Of a stretch of 64,000 nucleotides of DNA, positions 30,505-38,936 are shown one piece after another; position 1 is the first letter of the stretch; every line of letters begins with the position of its first letter. The DNA comes from Streptococcus ovis DSM 16829 (GTDB taxonomy: Bacteria; Bacillota; Bacilli; Lactobacillales; Streptococcaceae): NCBI RefSeq assembly GCF_000380125.1, contig NZ_KB904584.1, positions 1 to 64,000 of the forward strand, read 5' to 3'. A program made the translations under genes and the position numbers. A model generated the notes under the pieces. That model made no database searches. It was not told the origin of the DNA and worked only from the letters and a program-made list of their open reading frames with translations.

Positions 30505-31470
30505 ATGCTCAAGAAATTCAATGTCAAATATGTGTTGACTATCGGAGTAGCCCTTCTGTTTGTTCTGGGGATTTATGCCCACTATCGGACAGTTCCGATT
30601 TTTCCAGAGCAACGTAAGATTGGTACCACCTATATGACCATGAACAATGCCTTTTACAAGATTGTCAATGCAGAGGTGGAAAAGGCTGTGGATAGCCGAG
30701 GTGACATCCTTTACACGCGCGATCCTGCCTTAAGTGTAGACAAACAATGTGAGCAAATAGAATCCTTTATCGACAAGGAGGTTGATGTCATTATTATCAA
30801 TCCTGTGGATAGTGGTAGTCAAAAAATCACAAAAACATTAAAAAAAGCTCGCCAAAAAGGGATTAAAATAGTAGTCGTAGATAGCCAGTTGAAAGATGAT
30901 CAAGTAGTGGATGTCACGGTAGTATCGGACAATTATAGGGCAGGCGTACTGAACGCCCAGCACATGATAGAAACAATGCCAAAAGCAGACATTTTGCTCT
31001 TAGAACACGCAGACACCCTATCAGCAGTTGACCGTATCAATGGCTTTTTAGATACTATTAGAGGTCGGGGGAATTATCGTGTTGTGGCTAGACGGGAATC
31101 GCTTGGGCAGACAGAAATTGCCATGCCTGAAGTGGAATCTGTTATTGAATCAGGAGTTCATTTCGATGTCATTATGGCCTTGAATGATCAAAGTGCTTTA
31201 GGTGCCTTAGCAGCAGTAAAGGAGAATGCTCTCGAGCACAAGGTTGCGATCTATGGAGTGGATGGTTCTCCTGATATGAAAAACATTCTACGCTATACAA
31301 ATGATGTTGCTGCAACAGTGGCCCAATCTCCTGTAACTATGGGTGAAGAGGCGGTTGAATCAGCCTATCAATTATTGGAAGGAAAAAAGACGGACGTCGT
31401 TATTACGATTCCAGTTAGTCTATTAGACAAGAAGACTATCCAAGATGTGAATATTGCGGGGTGGCAATGA
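30505..31470 (+). CDS. Membrane-anchored RbsB-like sugar-binding protein (sensor subunit)
   Basis: A 321-residue periplasmic-binding-protein fold of the ribose/galactose type (Peripla_BP_4). One N-terminal hydrophobic segment (VLTIGVALLFVLGIYA, about 10-26) would anchor it outside the membrane; there is no lipobox cysteine. The ligand domain includes IGTTYMTMNNAFY, DVIIINPVDSGS, VVDSQLKDD, NAQHMIETM and AIYGVDGSPDM. No ABC ATPase or permease is adjacent. The gene overlaps the histidine kinase by 4 bp (ATGA). This suggests a receptor for the kinase, like XylFII-LytS of clostridia, rather than a transporter component. Confidence 0.8.
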   Translation: MLKKFNVKYVLTIGVALLFVLGIYAHYRTVPIFPEQRKIGTTYMTMNNAFYKIVNAEVEKAVDSRGDILYTRDPALSVDKQCEQIESFIDKEVDVIIINPVDSGSQKITKTLKKARQKGIKIVVVDSQLKDDQVVDVTVVSDNYRAGVLNAQHMIETMPKADILLLEHADTLSAVDRINGFLDTIRGRGNYRVVARRESLGQTEIAMPEVESVIESGVHFDVIMALNDQSALGALAAVKENALEHKVAIYGVDGSPDMKNILRYTNDVAATVAQSPVTMGEEAVESAYQLLEGKKTDVVITIPVSLLDKKTIQDVNIAGWQ

Positions 31471-32786
31471 TGACACATATAAAAAGAACTCGCTTTCTAC
31501 GTTTTGTCCTCATTGTGATTAATTTCGTCGCAGTAGTCTATAATGCCTCTCTTTACTTATTTGCCAGTAAATACATTGTGGCGAAGGGATTTAGTCATTC
31601 CCTGCTAGAAAAGTTAACAGTTGTTCCTGCAAAACCAACCGTTATTTTTTGGACGTCCATTCTTTCTTTTGCCTTACTCTTATTCGTGATGCAGATAAGA
31701 AACCACGTAGCAGAAGAAAAAGGTAATCTCGTTCGCTGGTTGTTAGGATTAGAGATAGGCTTACTCTTAGTGACGTTTATCGCGTTGCAATCCTCTTATA
31801 ATGGTTTGATTCTATTGGTCTTCTTAGATATTTTCTATACCTATACAGACTTTTATATCATGCAACAAAGACGATACTGGCTCGTGTTTATCGTGTTGAG
31901 CTTTGGTGCTTTATTGCTGTCCAATTTTGATATTTTGTCACTTGTTGTGCGGATTCCTTCGGTGGATGCCTATGTTGACTTTTTCCCTGCTTCTCTACGT
32001 TTAGCAACTCTTTTTGTTAAAAATCTTTTAGCTTCTCTAAACATAGTCGTCTTTATTACTTCCTTGATCACCTATATTATGCACTCGGTGTCTGAAAATC
32101 ATAAAATTGAGGAAGAATTACGCATGGCGGCTCAGGCCAATACAGAGTTAAATAATTACGTAGCAGTGACAGAGAAAATTGCAGAGGATAGGGAGCGTAA
32201 GCGGATTGCTAGGGAAATCCATGACACACTAGGTCACGCCCTTACAGGAATTTCTGCTGGAATTGATGCCATTACGGTCTTGGTCGATTTGGACCCTAAT
32301 CGGGCAAAGCAGCAACTTAAAAATGTCTCTCAAGTGGTTCGGGATGGGATTCGTGATGTAAGGCGTTCTTTAGAAAAATTACGACCGGGTGCTTTAGAGG
32401 GACGTACCTTGAAAGCCGGTCTTGAAAAGATGATTGCAGATTATCAAGAATTATCTCGTCTGGATATTCGGTTTGAGTATGGTTGGGGCGATGTTGACTT
32501 GGAAGTCACCAAGGAAGATATTATTTTCCGGATGATTCAGGAATCCATTACCAATTCGCTGCGTCATGGGCATGCGAGGCGGGTAGGTATTCAGTTGACC
32601 GGTGATGACTGTTATCGTATTTGCATTCAAGATGACGGAATTGGTTGTACCGACCTACATTATGGGTATGGTTTGACACAGATGCGCGAACGATTGGCTA
32701 TCATCGGAGGAACGGTTGAGTTTTTCAATGAAAATGGATTTAAGACAGTAGCAACTATTCCGAAAAGCAAGGGGGAGGAAGAATGA
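31467..32786 (+). CDS. NarL/HPK7-type sensor histidine kinase
   Basis: A 439-residue kinase. About six hydrophobic segments fill residues 10-205, so the sensor part is mainly membrane. The dimerisation domain is HisKA_3 with ERKRIAREIHDTLGHALTGI; the phosphorylated residue should be His252. The ATPase domain has NSLRHGHARRV (N box) and QDDGIGCTDLHYGYGLTQMRERL (G boxes). The start chosen is ATG at 31467, overlapping the upstream stop as ATGA. With little extracellular sequence of its own, it probably reads the two anchored binding proteins encoded around it. Confidence 0.9.
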   Translation: MMTHIKRTRFLRFVLIVINFVAVVYNASLYLFASKYIVAKGFSHSLLEKLTVVPAKPTVIFWTSILSFALLLFVMQIRNHVAEEKGNLVRWLLGLEIGLLLVTFIALQSSYNGLILLVFLDIFYTYTDFYIMQQRRYWLVFIVLSFGALLLSNFDILSLVVRIPSVDAYVDFFPASLRLATLFVKNLLASLNIVVFITSLITYIMHSVSENHKIEEELRMAAQANTELNNYVAVTEKIAEDRERKRIAREIHDTLGHALTGISAGIDAITVLVDLDPNRAKQQLKNVSQVVRDGIRDVRRSLEKLRPGALEGRTLKAGLEKMIADYQELSRLDIRFEYGWGDVDLEVTKEDIIFRMIQESITNSLRHGHARRVGIQLTGDDCYRICIQDDGIGCTDLHYGYGLTQMRERLAIIGGTVEFFNENGFKTVATIPKSKGEEE

Positions 32787-33463
32787 TAAAGGTATTAATA
32801 GCAGATGATCAAGCATTGATTCGAGAGTCTTTACAGATAGTGCTCTCTGCTCATCAAGACATCCATGTGGTAGGCACAGTTGGAGATGGTTTAGAAGTGA
32901 TAGATGCGCTAAAGACTTGCCATCCTGATGTCATTTTGATGGATATTCGAATGCCCAAAATGGATGGGGTCCTCTGTACCAAGCAGGTCAAGGAACTGTA
33001 TCCAGACATCAAAATCATTATTCTGACGACTTTTGATGATGACGATTTTATTTTTAGTGCTTTGAAGTACGGGGCCTCTGGTTATATGTTAAAAGGTGTT
33101 TCAACTGAGGAATTGCATCAAGCTATTGTGACAGTAAATAGTGGTGGAGCCATGATTAACCCTGATATTGCGACTAAAGTTTTTAAGATTTTTTCTCATA
33201 TGGCCCAATCTAATTTTGCGATTCAAGTGGAAGAGGACAATGTAGTCGATTTGTCAAAAATTGAATGGAAGATTATTCAGCAAATTGGTTTCGGACTGTC
33301 GAATAAAGAAATTTCTGGCAAACTCTTTCTTTCAGAGGGGACCGTACGCAATTATTTGTCCACTATCTTGTCGAAATTACGTTTACGTGATCGGACGCAA
33401 TTAGCGATTTGGGCTGTACAGACTGGGGTGACCACTCGTGATTTTGGTGACAGTCATGAATAA
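32783..33463 (+). CDS. NarL/FixJ-family response regulator
   Basis: A 226-residue regulator. The receiver domain (1-120) has the acidic pocket Asp8-Asp9, phospho-acceptor Asp54 in VILMDIRMPKMDG, and the conserved Thr and Lys positions. The LuxR-type HTH at the C-terminus reads GLSNKEISGKLFLSEGTVRNYLSTILSKLRLRDRTQL. It overlaps the kinase gene by 4 bp and the next binding-protein gene by 8 bp. It likely binds the TGACA-NN-TGTCA dyads before this operon and before the PTS operon. Confidence 0.92.
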   Translation: MIKVLIADDQALIRESLQIVLSAHQDIHVVGTVGDGLEVIDALKTCHPDVILMDIRMPKMDGVLCTKQVKELYPDIKIIILTTFDDDDFIFSALKYGASGYMLKGVSTEELHQAIVTVNSGGAMINPDIATKVFKIFSHMAQSNFAIQVEEDNVVDLSKIEWKIIQQIGFGLSNKEISGKLFLSEGTVRNYLSTILSKLRLRDRTQLAIWAVQTGVTTRDFGDSHE

Positions 33464-34763
33464 AACGTTTCTGTCAAAAGGAAAGCGATGGGGGCTTATA
33501 GCGATACTGCTGGTAGTACTTGCGGCTTGGTATGTTTATGATGCGACGAGCCGTTCTATTACGTTACGGTTAGGAATCTACGCTGGAAGTAGTTGGGATG
33601 TGCCCAATGGAAATGAATATAAACTGATTGATCAGGTGATTGCTCGTTTTGAACAAGAGCATCCCCGCGTTCGAGTGGTCTATGAAAGTGGTGTTGCAAA
33701 GGAAGCTTACTCATCTTGGTTGTCAGATACGATTGTCAATGGGGAACAGCCAGACATTTTTGTCCTACCTGAAAATGATTTTAACCTGCTCGCCTCAACC
33801 GGCTCATTAAAGAAATTAAACCATTTTGTAGAGAAAGATTTGCGTGTGGCAGATTTTTACAATTCAGCTTACCAAGCTGGGACATATGGAGATATACAGT
33901 ATGCTCTCCCCTACGAAAGTAATCCGACTATGATGTGCATCAACAAAGATTTGCTTGAAAAAGAGGGGATTGACGTACCAACAACTGGCTGGACATTGGC
34001 AGAGTTTTATCAGATTTGCCGGCGCGTGACAAAGGACACCAATGGTGATGGTGTTTTGGACCAATATGGCTTGATAGGATATACTTGGGAACAAGCTCTT
34101 GCGGCCTATGGAGTGCAACTCTTTGACGAATATGGAAGTGAGAGCTATTTTAATACAGAAACTGTCAAATCAGCTCTTTCAATGGTTGCCAAACTCCATG
34201 CGCTAAATGGGCAATATCAGGTGACTACAGAAGATTTTGATAAGGGAAATGTTGCTTTTTTGCCGATGACCTTGGCCCAATATCGAACCTATAAACCTTA
34301 TCCTTATCACGTTGCGAAATACTCCTCTTTTGCTTGGACCTGTGTGCAAATGCCTGCTGCTACTAGAGATATCAATGCAACCCAAGTCAGTACCTCTCTT
34401 TATGGAATCTCTGCCAAGACAAAACATGACCAATTAGCATGGGATTTTCTTAAATTGTTAACGGATGATAAGGAAACACAACAAGCGCTTTTTGAAACGT
34501 CGCAAGGAACTTCAGTCTTAAAGGGGACGATGGCACACACAGCAACCAAAGAGATTTTAAAAAATGATGATTTTGGCTCGTCGGCGTTGACGGTGGAAAC
34601 CCTTCATTCCATGATGGTAGATGCAGCGATTGAACCAAAATTCAAGACCTATAATCGAGTTCGTGAACAAGCAGATTATTTGATTACACGTGCTTTGGAC
34701 AATCAGACAGTAGACAGTGATTTGGCAGATATTCAGCGGATGATGGAGGATCAATTGGAGTGA
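33456..34763 (+). CDS. Membrane-anchored family 1 sugar-binding protein in the sensing operon
   Basis: A 435-residue SBP_bac_1/8-type extracellular binding protein. The N-terminus (GLIAILLVVLAAWYVYDA, about 13-30) is a signal anchor with no lipobox cysteine. The body has typical features: VIARFEQEHPRVRVVYESG, PDIFVLPENDFNLLASTGSLK, ALPYESNPTMMCINKDLLEKEG, and KTKHDQLAWDFLKLLTDD. No transporter genes are linked. It starts 8 bp inside the regulator gene. Being the second binding protein of a two-component operon, it is probably a co-receptor with different ligand range, although transport with a distant ATPase is not excluded. Confidence 0.8.
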   Translation: MNKTFLSKGKRWGLIAILLVVLAAWYVYDATSRSITLRLGIYAGSSWDVPNGNEYKLIDQVIARFEQEHPRVRVVYESGVAKEAYSSWLSDTIVNGEQPDIFVLPENDFNLLASTGSLKKLNHFVEKDLRVADFYNSAYQAGTYGDIQYALPYESNPTMMCINKDLLEKEGIDVPTTGWTLAEFYQICRRVTKDTNGDGVLDQYGLIGYTWEQALAAYGVQLFDEYGSESYFNTETVKSALSMVAKLHALNGQYQVTTEDFDKGNVAFLPMTLAQYRTYKPYPYHVAKYSSFAWTCVQMPAATRDINATQVSTSLYGISAKTKHDQLAWDFLKLLTDDKETQQALFETSQGTSVLKGTMAHTATKEILKNDDFGSSALTVETLHSMMVDAAIEPKFKTYNRVREQADYLITRALDNQTVDSDLADIQRMMEDQLE

Positions 34764-34890
34764 CAAAAAAGTGCGAACAGGTTGACAAGTTTTGTCATGC
34801 GCCAACGTAACACAAAAAGAAGAAAATGGGAAGCAAACTTTGCTGGCATCTATTTGCTGACAACCAATTTCTAAGGATAAAGTCATATAA

Positions 34891-34937
34891 AAAACGAGGA
34901 GTTCATCTCTAGAAGTAGAGTGGGCTCCTCGTTTTTT
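34891..34937. terminator. Bidirectional terminator
   Basis: AAAACGAGGAG (34891-34901) pairs with CTCCTCGTTTT (34925-34935), followed by TT. It separates the sensing operon from the convergent leucine-rich protein gene. Confidence 0.8.
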
Positions 34938-34939
34938 GT

Positions 34940-36787
34940 TTATTGTGTGCTATACCAAGCAATTCCTTCTTGTTTCCAACCGCGTGATGCTAGTGTCTTG
35001 TATTCATTGGAATCTTTGGTAAAGTGATGTTTTTTAATACCAGGATGGTAAAGGCGATAAACAGGAATATCGCCCTTTGAGCGATAAGCAACACCTTCCT
35101 GTCTCCAACCGCGAGTAGCTAATACCTTATATTCGTTGGCATCAGATGTGTACAGATGGACACGGAGGCCAGAGTGATAGAGGCGATAAACAGGAGTACC
35201 AGCCTGTGTTGCTGTTTTCCAAGCTTCTCCCTCGTATGTCCAACCACGATGTTTTAGGGTATCACGTTCGTTGGTATCTGTAGTGTACAGGTGTACTTGT
35301 AAACCAGAGTGGTACAAACGATAGACTGGTTGAGTAGCTTCTTTGGTTTTAGGAGATGAGATGTTTCCAGAATGTTGTGTTGATGTTGTAGAGGATGTCG
35401 TTACAGTTGTCTGTGGTGAAGGTTGTGGAGCAGCTGTATCGACGATACTGATTTTGTCGGCTGCAATTCCAATATGAAGGAGCGCAGCCTTGGCCTCTTC
35501 AGTTGCAACGATGAATTGAACACTAGGGAGTCTATCAAAATCGAAGGCTTCTTTTTCAATGGAAATATCTTTTGATCTTGTACGAATTTCAATGATTTGA
35601 ATGTCTTCAATCGTTTCAGAAGGACCCGATAAAAGCTTACTTGGAATGACAGTAACGCCTTCTCCAAGGACTAATTTTTCTAATTTTGGTAATTTGTGGA
35701 ATGCAAATGTATTCACATGTGTCACACTATCAGGAATAATCAGTTCCTTTAAAGCCCAATTATCATAAAAAGCTAACTTTTTAATTGATTTTAAGGTAGA
35801 AGGGAAAGAAATTTTAGACAGTTTTAGGTCACGTTGAAAGGCGAATTCACCGATTTCTTCGACTCCTTCTGACAATGTAACTTCCTTCAAATAGTTTTCG
35901 TTTAAACCAAAGGCGTATGGGGCGATGGATGTGACTCCATCTGGTGTTGTGTACTGGCTATCTTCTTTTTGGGCAGGATAGATGAGAAGCTCAGAGAGAT
36001 CTTTCTTGAAAAGAACATCGTCTTTAGCGGTAAAATTCGGATTGTCATCTGCTACAGTGATAGATTTCAGGTTTTTAGTGTAACTAAAAGCGCCTCTGCC
36101 CAATGTGTCAAAGGTTTTAGGAAGAGAAATACTAGTTAGACTTTCTGCATTAGCAAAAGCCATATGTCCGATGACCTCTAAATGGGAATCATCGCTAAAG
36201 TTTAATGATTTGATGTCTGAAAATGAAAAGGCTAGATTTCCGATATATTCAAGACTATTTGGAAGTGTCACGCTAGAAATTTTTGAAAAACGAAAGGCAC
36301 TTTCTTCGATTTTGGTCAATGCGCTGTTGGCAGGAAGTTCAACAGTACGAATGGTTTTAGAGTTGAAAAAGGCTTTTTTATGGATGGTCGTAATGGTCTC
36401 AGGAAGAATGACTTTCTCAGCCCTTACTGTGGAATAATAATTTCCTTCCTCATCTTCAAAGCCTGTAAAGGCTTGTTCAGCGACTTCAGTGACTGTAAAC
36501 ATGAGATTACCTAGGGAAAATACGTTTGGAATGACGATTTCAGTCTTGTCGCTAACAACTGCTTTCTCTCCATTTCCGACTTGAACAGTAGCGTTCGTTC
36601 CATCAAGGGACAAGACTTTGTAGTCAATCCCTTCATATTGTACAAGAGTACCAACGCTAATTTGATTGTCAGTTACTTCTGCGGAAACTTCCGTTGTGTT
36701 TGCAAAAACAGAGGGTTGCATTGGATATTGGTAGGCCAAAATGATGCTACTCGCTAGCAACAGAGTCATTGTTTTTTTGTGCTTCAT
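34940..36787 (-). CDS. Secreted BspA-like leucine-rich repeat protein with three YRLYHxG repeats
   Basis: A 615-residue exported protein. The signal peptide covers about 1-29 (MKHKKTMTLLLASSIILAYQ..., cleavage near VFANT). BspA/TpLRR-type leucine-rich repeats run from about 100 to 430 (LPETITTIHKKAFF, LPNSLEYIGNLAF, FPSTLKSIKKLAFY, IPDSVTHVNTFAFH). A Thr/Ser/Pro linker follows (450-490). Three DUF5648-type repeats fill the C-terminus (PVYRLYHSGLQVHLYTTDTNE ... GWTYEG and similar). No LPXTG motif. BspA-like proteins bind host proteins or other bacteria. The C-terminal repeats are close to those of the EndoS-like enzyme at 46652. Confidence 0.85.
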   Translation of the reverse strand: MKHKKTMTLLLASSIILAYQYPMQPSVFANTTEVSAEVTDNQISVGTLVQYEGIDYKVLSLDGTNATVQVGNGEKAVVSDKTEIVIPNVFSLGNLMFTVTEVAEQAFTGFEDEEGNYYSTVRAEKVILPETITTIHKKAFFNSKTIRTVELPANSALTKIEESAFRFSKISSVTLPNSLEYIGNLAFSFSDIKSLNFSDDSHLEVIGHMAFANAESLTSISLPKTFDTLGRGAFSYTKNLKSITVADDNPNFTAKDDVLFKKDLSELLIYPAQKEDSQYTTPDGVTSIAPYAFGLNENYLKEVTLSEGVEEIGEFAFQRDLKLSKISFPSTLKSIKKLAFYDNWALKELIIPDSVTHVNTFAFHKLPKLEKLVLGEGVTVIPSKLLSGPSETIEDIQIIEIRTRSKDISIEKEAFDFDRLPSVQFIVATEEAKAALLHIGIAADKISIVDTAAPQPSPQTTVTTSSTTSTQHSGNISSPKTKEATQPVYRLYHSGLQVHLYTTDTNERDTLKHRGWTYEGEAWKTATQAGTPVYRLYHSGLRVHLYTSDANEYKVLATRGWRQEGVAYRSKGDIPVYRLYHPGIKKHHFTKDSNEYKTLASRGWKQEGIAWYSTQ

Positions 36788-36840
36788 TTCACACTCCTTT
36801 TTATAGTTTATTTATAGAGCGCCTTGCTCTAATGTTTATT

Positions 36841-36869
36841 ATTTTACAATAAATTTAAAGTTAAGTCAA
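36841..36869 (-). promoter_or_regulatory. Promoter of the BspA-like gene with possible metal-repressor site
   Basis: On the minus strand TTGACT (36864-36869), 17 bp, TAAAAT (36841-36846). Read forward, the -35 lies in GTTAAGTCAACCTAAAA, which shares TTAAGTCAA with operators of streptococcal SloR/ScaR-type manganese repressors. The promoter is well supported; the operator is only a resemblance. Confidence 0.55.
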
Positions 36870-36917
36870 CCTAAAAATAAAATTAGGTAAATTTAAAAAA
36901 CAAGAAGTGGTGAAAAT

Positions 36918-36948
36918 GACAAATGTCATCTGCCAGATGACATTTGTC
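36918..36948. promoter_or_regulatory. Perfect 31-bp inverted repeat, candidate response-regulator operator of the PTS operon
   Basis: GACAAATGTCATCTG (36918-36932), one base, CAGATGACATTTGTC (36934-36948). Each arm contains a TGACA-NN-TGTC dyad like that upstream of the sensing operon at 29606. It sits about 27 bp upstream of the PTS -35, a position suited to an activator, and between divergent genes. Confidence 0.65.
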
Positions 36949-36974
36949 CATAAAAAGGTATGACAATCTGCAGT

Positions 36975-37002
36975 TTGAAAACGATTACGATCTTGTTAGA
37001 AT
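36975..37002 (+). promoter_or_regulatory. PTS operon promoter overlapped by a cre site
   Basis: TTGAAA (36975-36980), 16 bp, TAGAAT (36997-37002). TTGAAAACGATTACG (36975-36989) matches the CcpA cre consensus in all but the last position, so glucose repression of the operon is expected. Confidence 0.75.
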
Positions 37003-37066
37003 ATAGGAGAAAAAGCCAAACAAGGGAAAATCCTTTGATTTCAGTAACTATTTAGGAGGAGAAGAA

Positions 37067-37504
37067 ATGAAGTATTTGTTGCTAGTCAGCCATGGCGGTT
37101 TTGCTGCTGGCCTGAAAACATCACTTGCCATGTTTGCCGAAGACAAGATAGATCAAGTCATTGCAGTTGGCCTTGAAAATGGCAAATCAGTGGATGATTT
37201 TGCAGTGACTTTTCGTGAAGCCATTTCCGGTTTGACGCAAGAGGATTCAGTGGTTGTCTTGGCAGATATTGTTGGCGGAAGTCCATTAACAACAGCTTGT
37301 AGCGTCTTAGCGGAGCTTGGAAAATTGGATAGTGCAGTCATTCTCGGAGGAATGAATTTACCGATGGCAGTGACATCCATTGTCATGAAAGATGTATTAG
37401 AAGGTGCAGATTTTGTAGCAGCTGTTTTACCAGAAGCGCAGGCAGCCCTTCAAGAATTTAAGGTAGCCTCGGACGACGATGAGGACGAAGACGACGATAT
37501 TTAA
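37067..37504 (+). CDS. Mannose-family PTS enzyme IIA
   Basis: A 145-residue EIIA of the mannose/fructose/sorbose class (EIIA-man fold). The phosphorylated residue should be His9 in LLVSHGGFA. Conserved VLADIVGGSPLTTAC and GGMNLPM follow. It takes phosphate from HPr and passes it to EIIB. The C-terminus carries an unusual acidic tail, DDDEDEDDDI, that is not part of the EIIA fold. It is first in a five-gene operon. The sugar cannot be named from sequence. Confidence 0.9.
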   Translation: MKYLLLVSHGGFAAGLKTSLAMFAEDKIDQVIAVGLENGKSVDDFAVTFREAISGLTQEDSVVVLADIVGGSPLTTACSVLAELGKLDSAVILGGMNLPMAVTSIVMKDVLEGADFVAAVLPEAQAALQEFKVASDDDEDEDDDI

Positions 37505-37549
37505 AGGATAAGGTGGAAATATTCCAACCAACTCTAAAGGAGGAAAAAA

Positions 37550-38044
37550 ATGGTAGTAACATTTGTACGGATTGACGACCGCATGATCCACGGTCAAACA
37601 GTAACACGTTGGGCAAAAGAGCATCCTTGCGATGGCTTGATTGCGGTGAATGATGCAGCAGCTAGTAACAAGGTCTTGACTCAGGCTTATAAAGGTGCAT
37701 CAGATAAGAAGACCTTTGTCTGGACAGTGGATGCTTTTGGTGAAAAGTCACAAAAAGTATTGGATTCTGATACGCGTTATTTTGTGATTACAAAAAACCC
37801 AGTCGATATGAAGAAAATTTTGGTCGATCAAGGTTTCGTACCAAGCGATGTAAAAGAAATCATCGTTGGTCCATGTAATGACCGTCCCGGAGCGGTGAAA
37901 TTAGGAAATAACCAATCGATCACGCAAGAAGAAGCAGATGCAATCGAAGCGATTGAAAAAGCAGGCTACCGCGTACGCTTCCAACTCTTACCAGATGTTT
38001 CGATTGGTTACTGGTCTGATTTCAAATCAAAATTCGGCTACTAA
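37550..38044 (+). CDS. Mannose-family PTS enzyme IIB
   Basis: A 164-residue EIIB domain protein of the mannose/sorbose class. The phospho-acceptor is His14 in RIDDRMIHGQTVTRWA. VTKNPVDMKKIL-like and IIVGPCNDRPGAVKLGNN segments are typical. It is a separate polypeptide rather than an EIIAB fusion, as in Aga/Gfr/Lev-type systems. A strong AAAGGAGG precedes it, 45 bp after EIIA. Confidence 0.92.
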   Translation: MVVTFVRIDDRMIHGQTVTRWAKEHPCDGLIAVNDAAASNKVLTQAYKGASDKKTFVWTVDAFGEKSQKVLDSDTRYFVITKNPVDMKKILVDQGFVPSDVKEIIVGPCNDRPGAVKLGNNQSITQEEADAIEAIEKAGYRVRFQLLPDVSIGYWSDFKSKFGY

Positions 38045-38086
38045 AAACTCCCTAAATGGAGAGAAAAAAATAGATAGGAGATTATT

Positions 38087-38935
38087 ATGACAATTTCTTG
38101 GTTCCAAGCTGCCTTGCTCGGCTTGTTCGCATGTTTGTCTTCCATGCCTGGTCTTGGGGGAACTTCATTTGGTAACTACACTTTGGGACGTCCCTTAGTT
38201 GGTGGGTTGGTCTGTGGCTTGATCCTCGGCGACATTAAAACAGGTGTCATCTGTGGGGTTGCCATGCAGCTGGTTTATATCGCCCTTGTTACACCGGGTG
38301 GTACGGTTTCTGCAGACGTTCGTGCTATTTCTTATATCGGTATTCCTTTGGCCATGGTGGCAATTCATTCACAAGGCCTTTCAGCAGATTCTGCTGATGC
38401 AGCTAACTTGGCAAAATCAATGGGTACTCTTGTAGGTACAGTTGGTACAGTGCTTTTCTACGGAACTGCAACGATGAATTTGGCTTGGCAACATATCGGT
38501 TGGAAAGCTGTTGAAAAAGGGGATTTCCGTAAAGTCTACCAAGTTGACTGGCTTTATCCTTGGATTTCTCATTTTCTTTTCTCGTTTATCCCAACATTGA
38601 TTATGTGTAAATTGGGAGCAACAGCCGTTACAGCATTGAAAGATGCCCTCCCAATGGATGGTATTCCAATGAAGACCCTCTTCACAGTCGGGGCCCTTCT
38701 TCCATGTGTGGGGATTGCGATCCTCTTGAAACAAATTGCCAATAAAGCAGTTGATTTCATTCCATTCTTTGTTGGTTTCACATTGGCTGCTTCTCTTGGA
38801 TTGAACCTTGTAGCCTGTGCAGTGATTTCATTGATTTTCGCTGTTCTATTCTACGAATTGGAAATGGCAAAAAATGTCAGAGCGACTGCAGCAGTAGGCG
38901 GCGCTGACTTTGATGATGAAGAGGAGGACATCTAA
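38087..38935 (+). CDS. Mannose-family PTS enzyme IIC
   Basis: A 282-residue integral membrane EIIC subunit. Several hydrophobic segments and the family block GRPLVGGLVCGLILGDIKTGVICGVAMQLVYIAL are present. With EIID it forms the sugar channel. The C-terminus is acidic (ADFDDEEEDI), echoing the acidic tail of the EIIA subunit. The stop codon is one base before the EIID start. Confidence 0.92.
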   Translation: MTISWFQAALLGLFACLSSMPGLGGTSFGNYTLGRPLVGGLVCGLILGDIKTGVICGVAMQLVYIALVTPGGTVSADVRAISYIGIPLAMVAIHSQGLSADSADAANLAKSMGTLVGTVGTVLFYGTATMNLAWQHIGWKAVEKGDFRKVYQVDWLYPWISHFLFSFIPTLIMCKLGATAVTALKDALPMDGIPMKTLFTVGALLPCVGIAILLKQIANKAVDFIPFFVGFTLAASLGLNLVACAVISLIFAVLFYELEMAKNVRATAAVGGADFDDEEEDI

Positions 38936-38936
38936 G

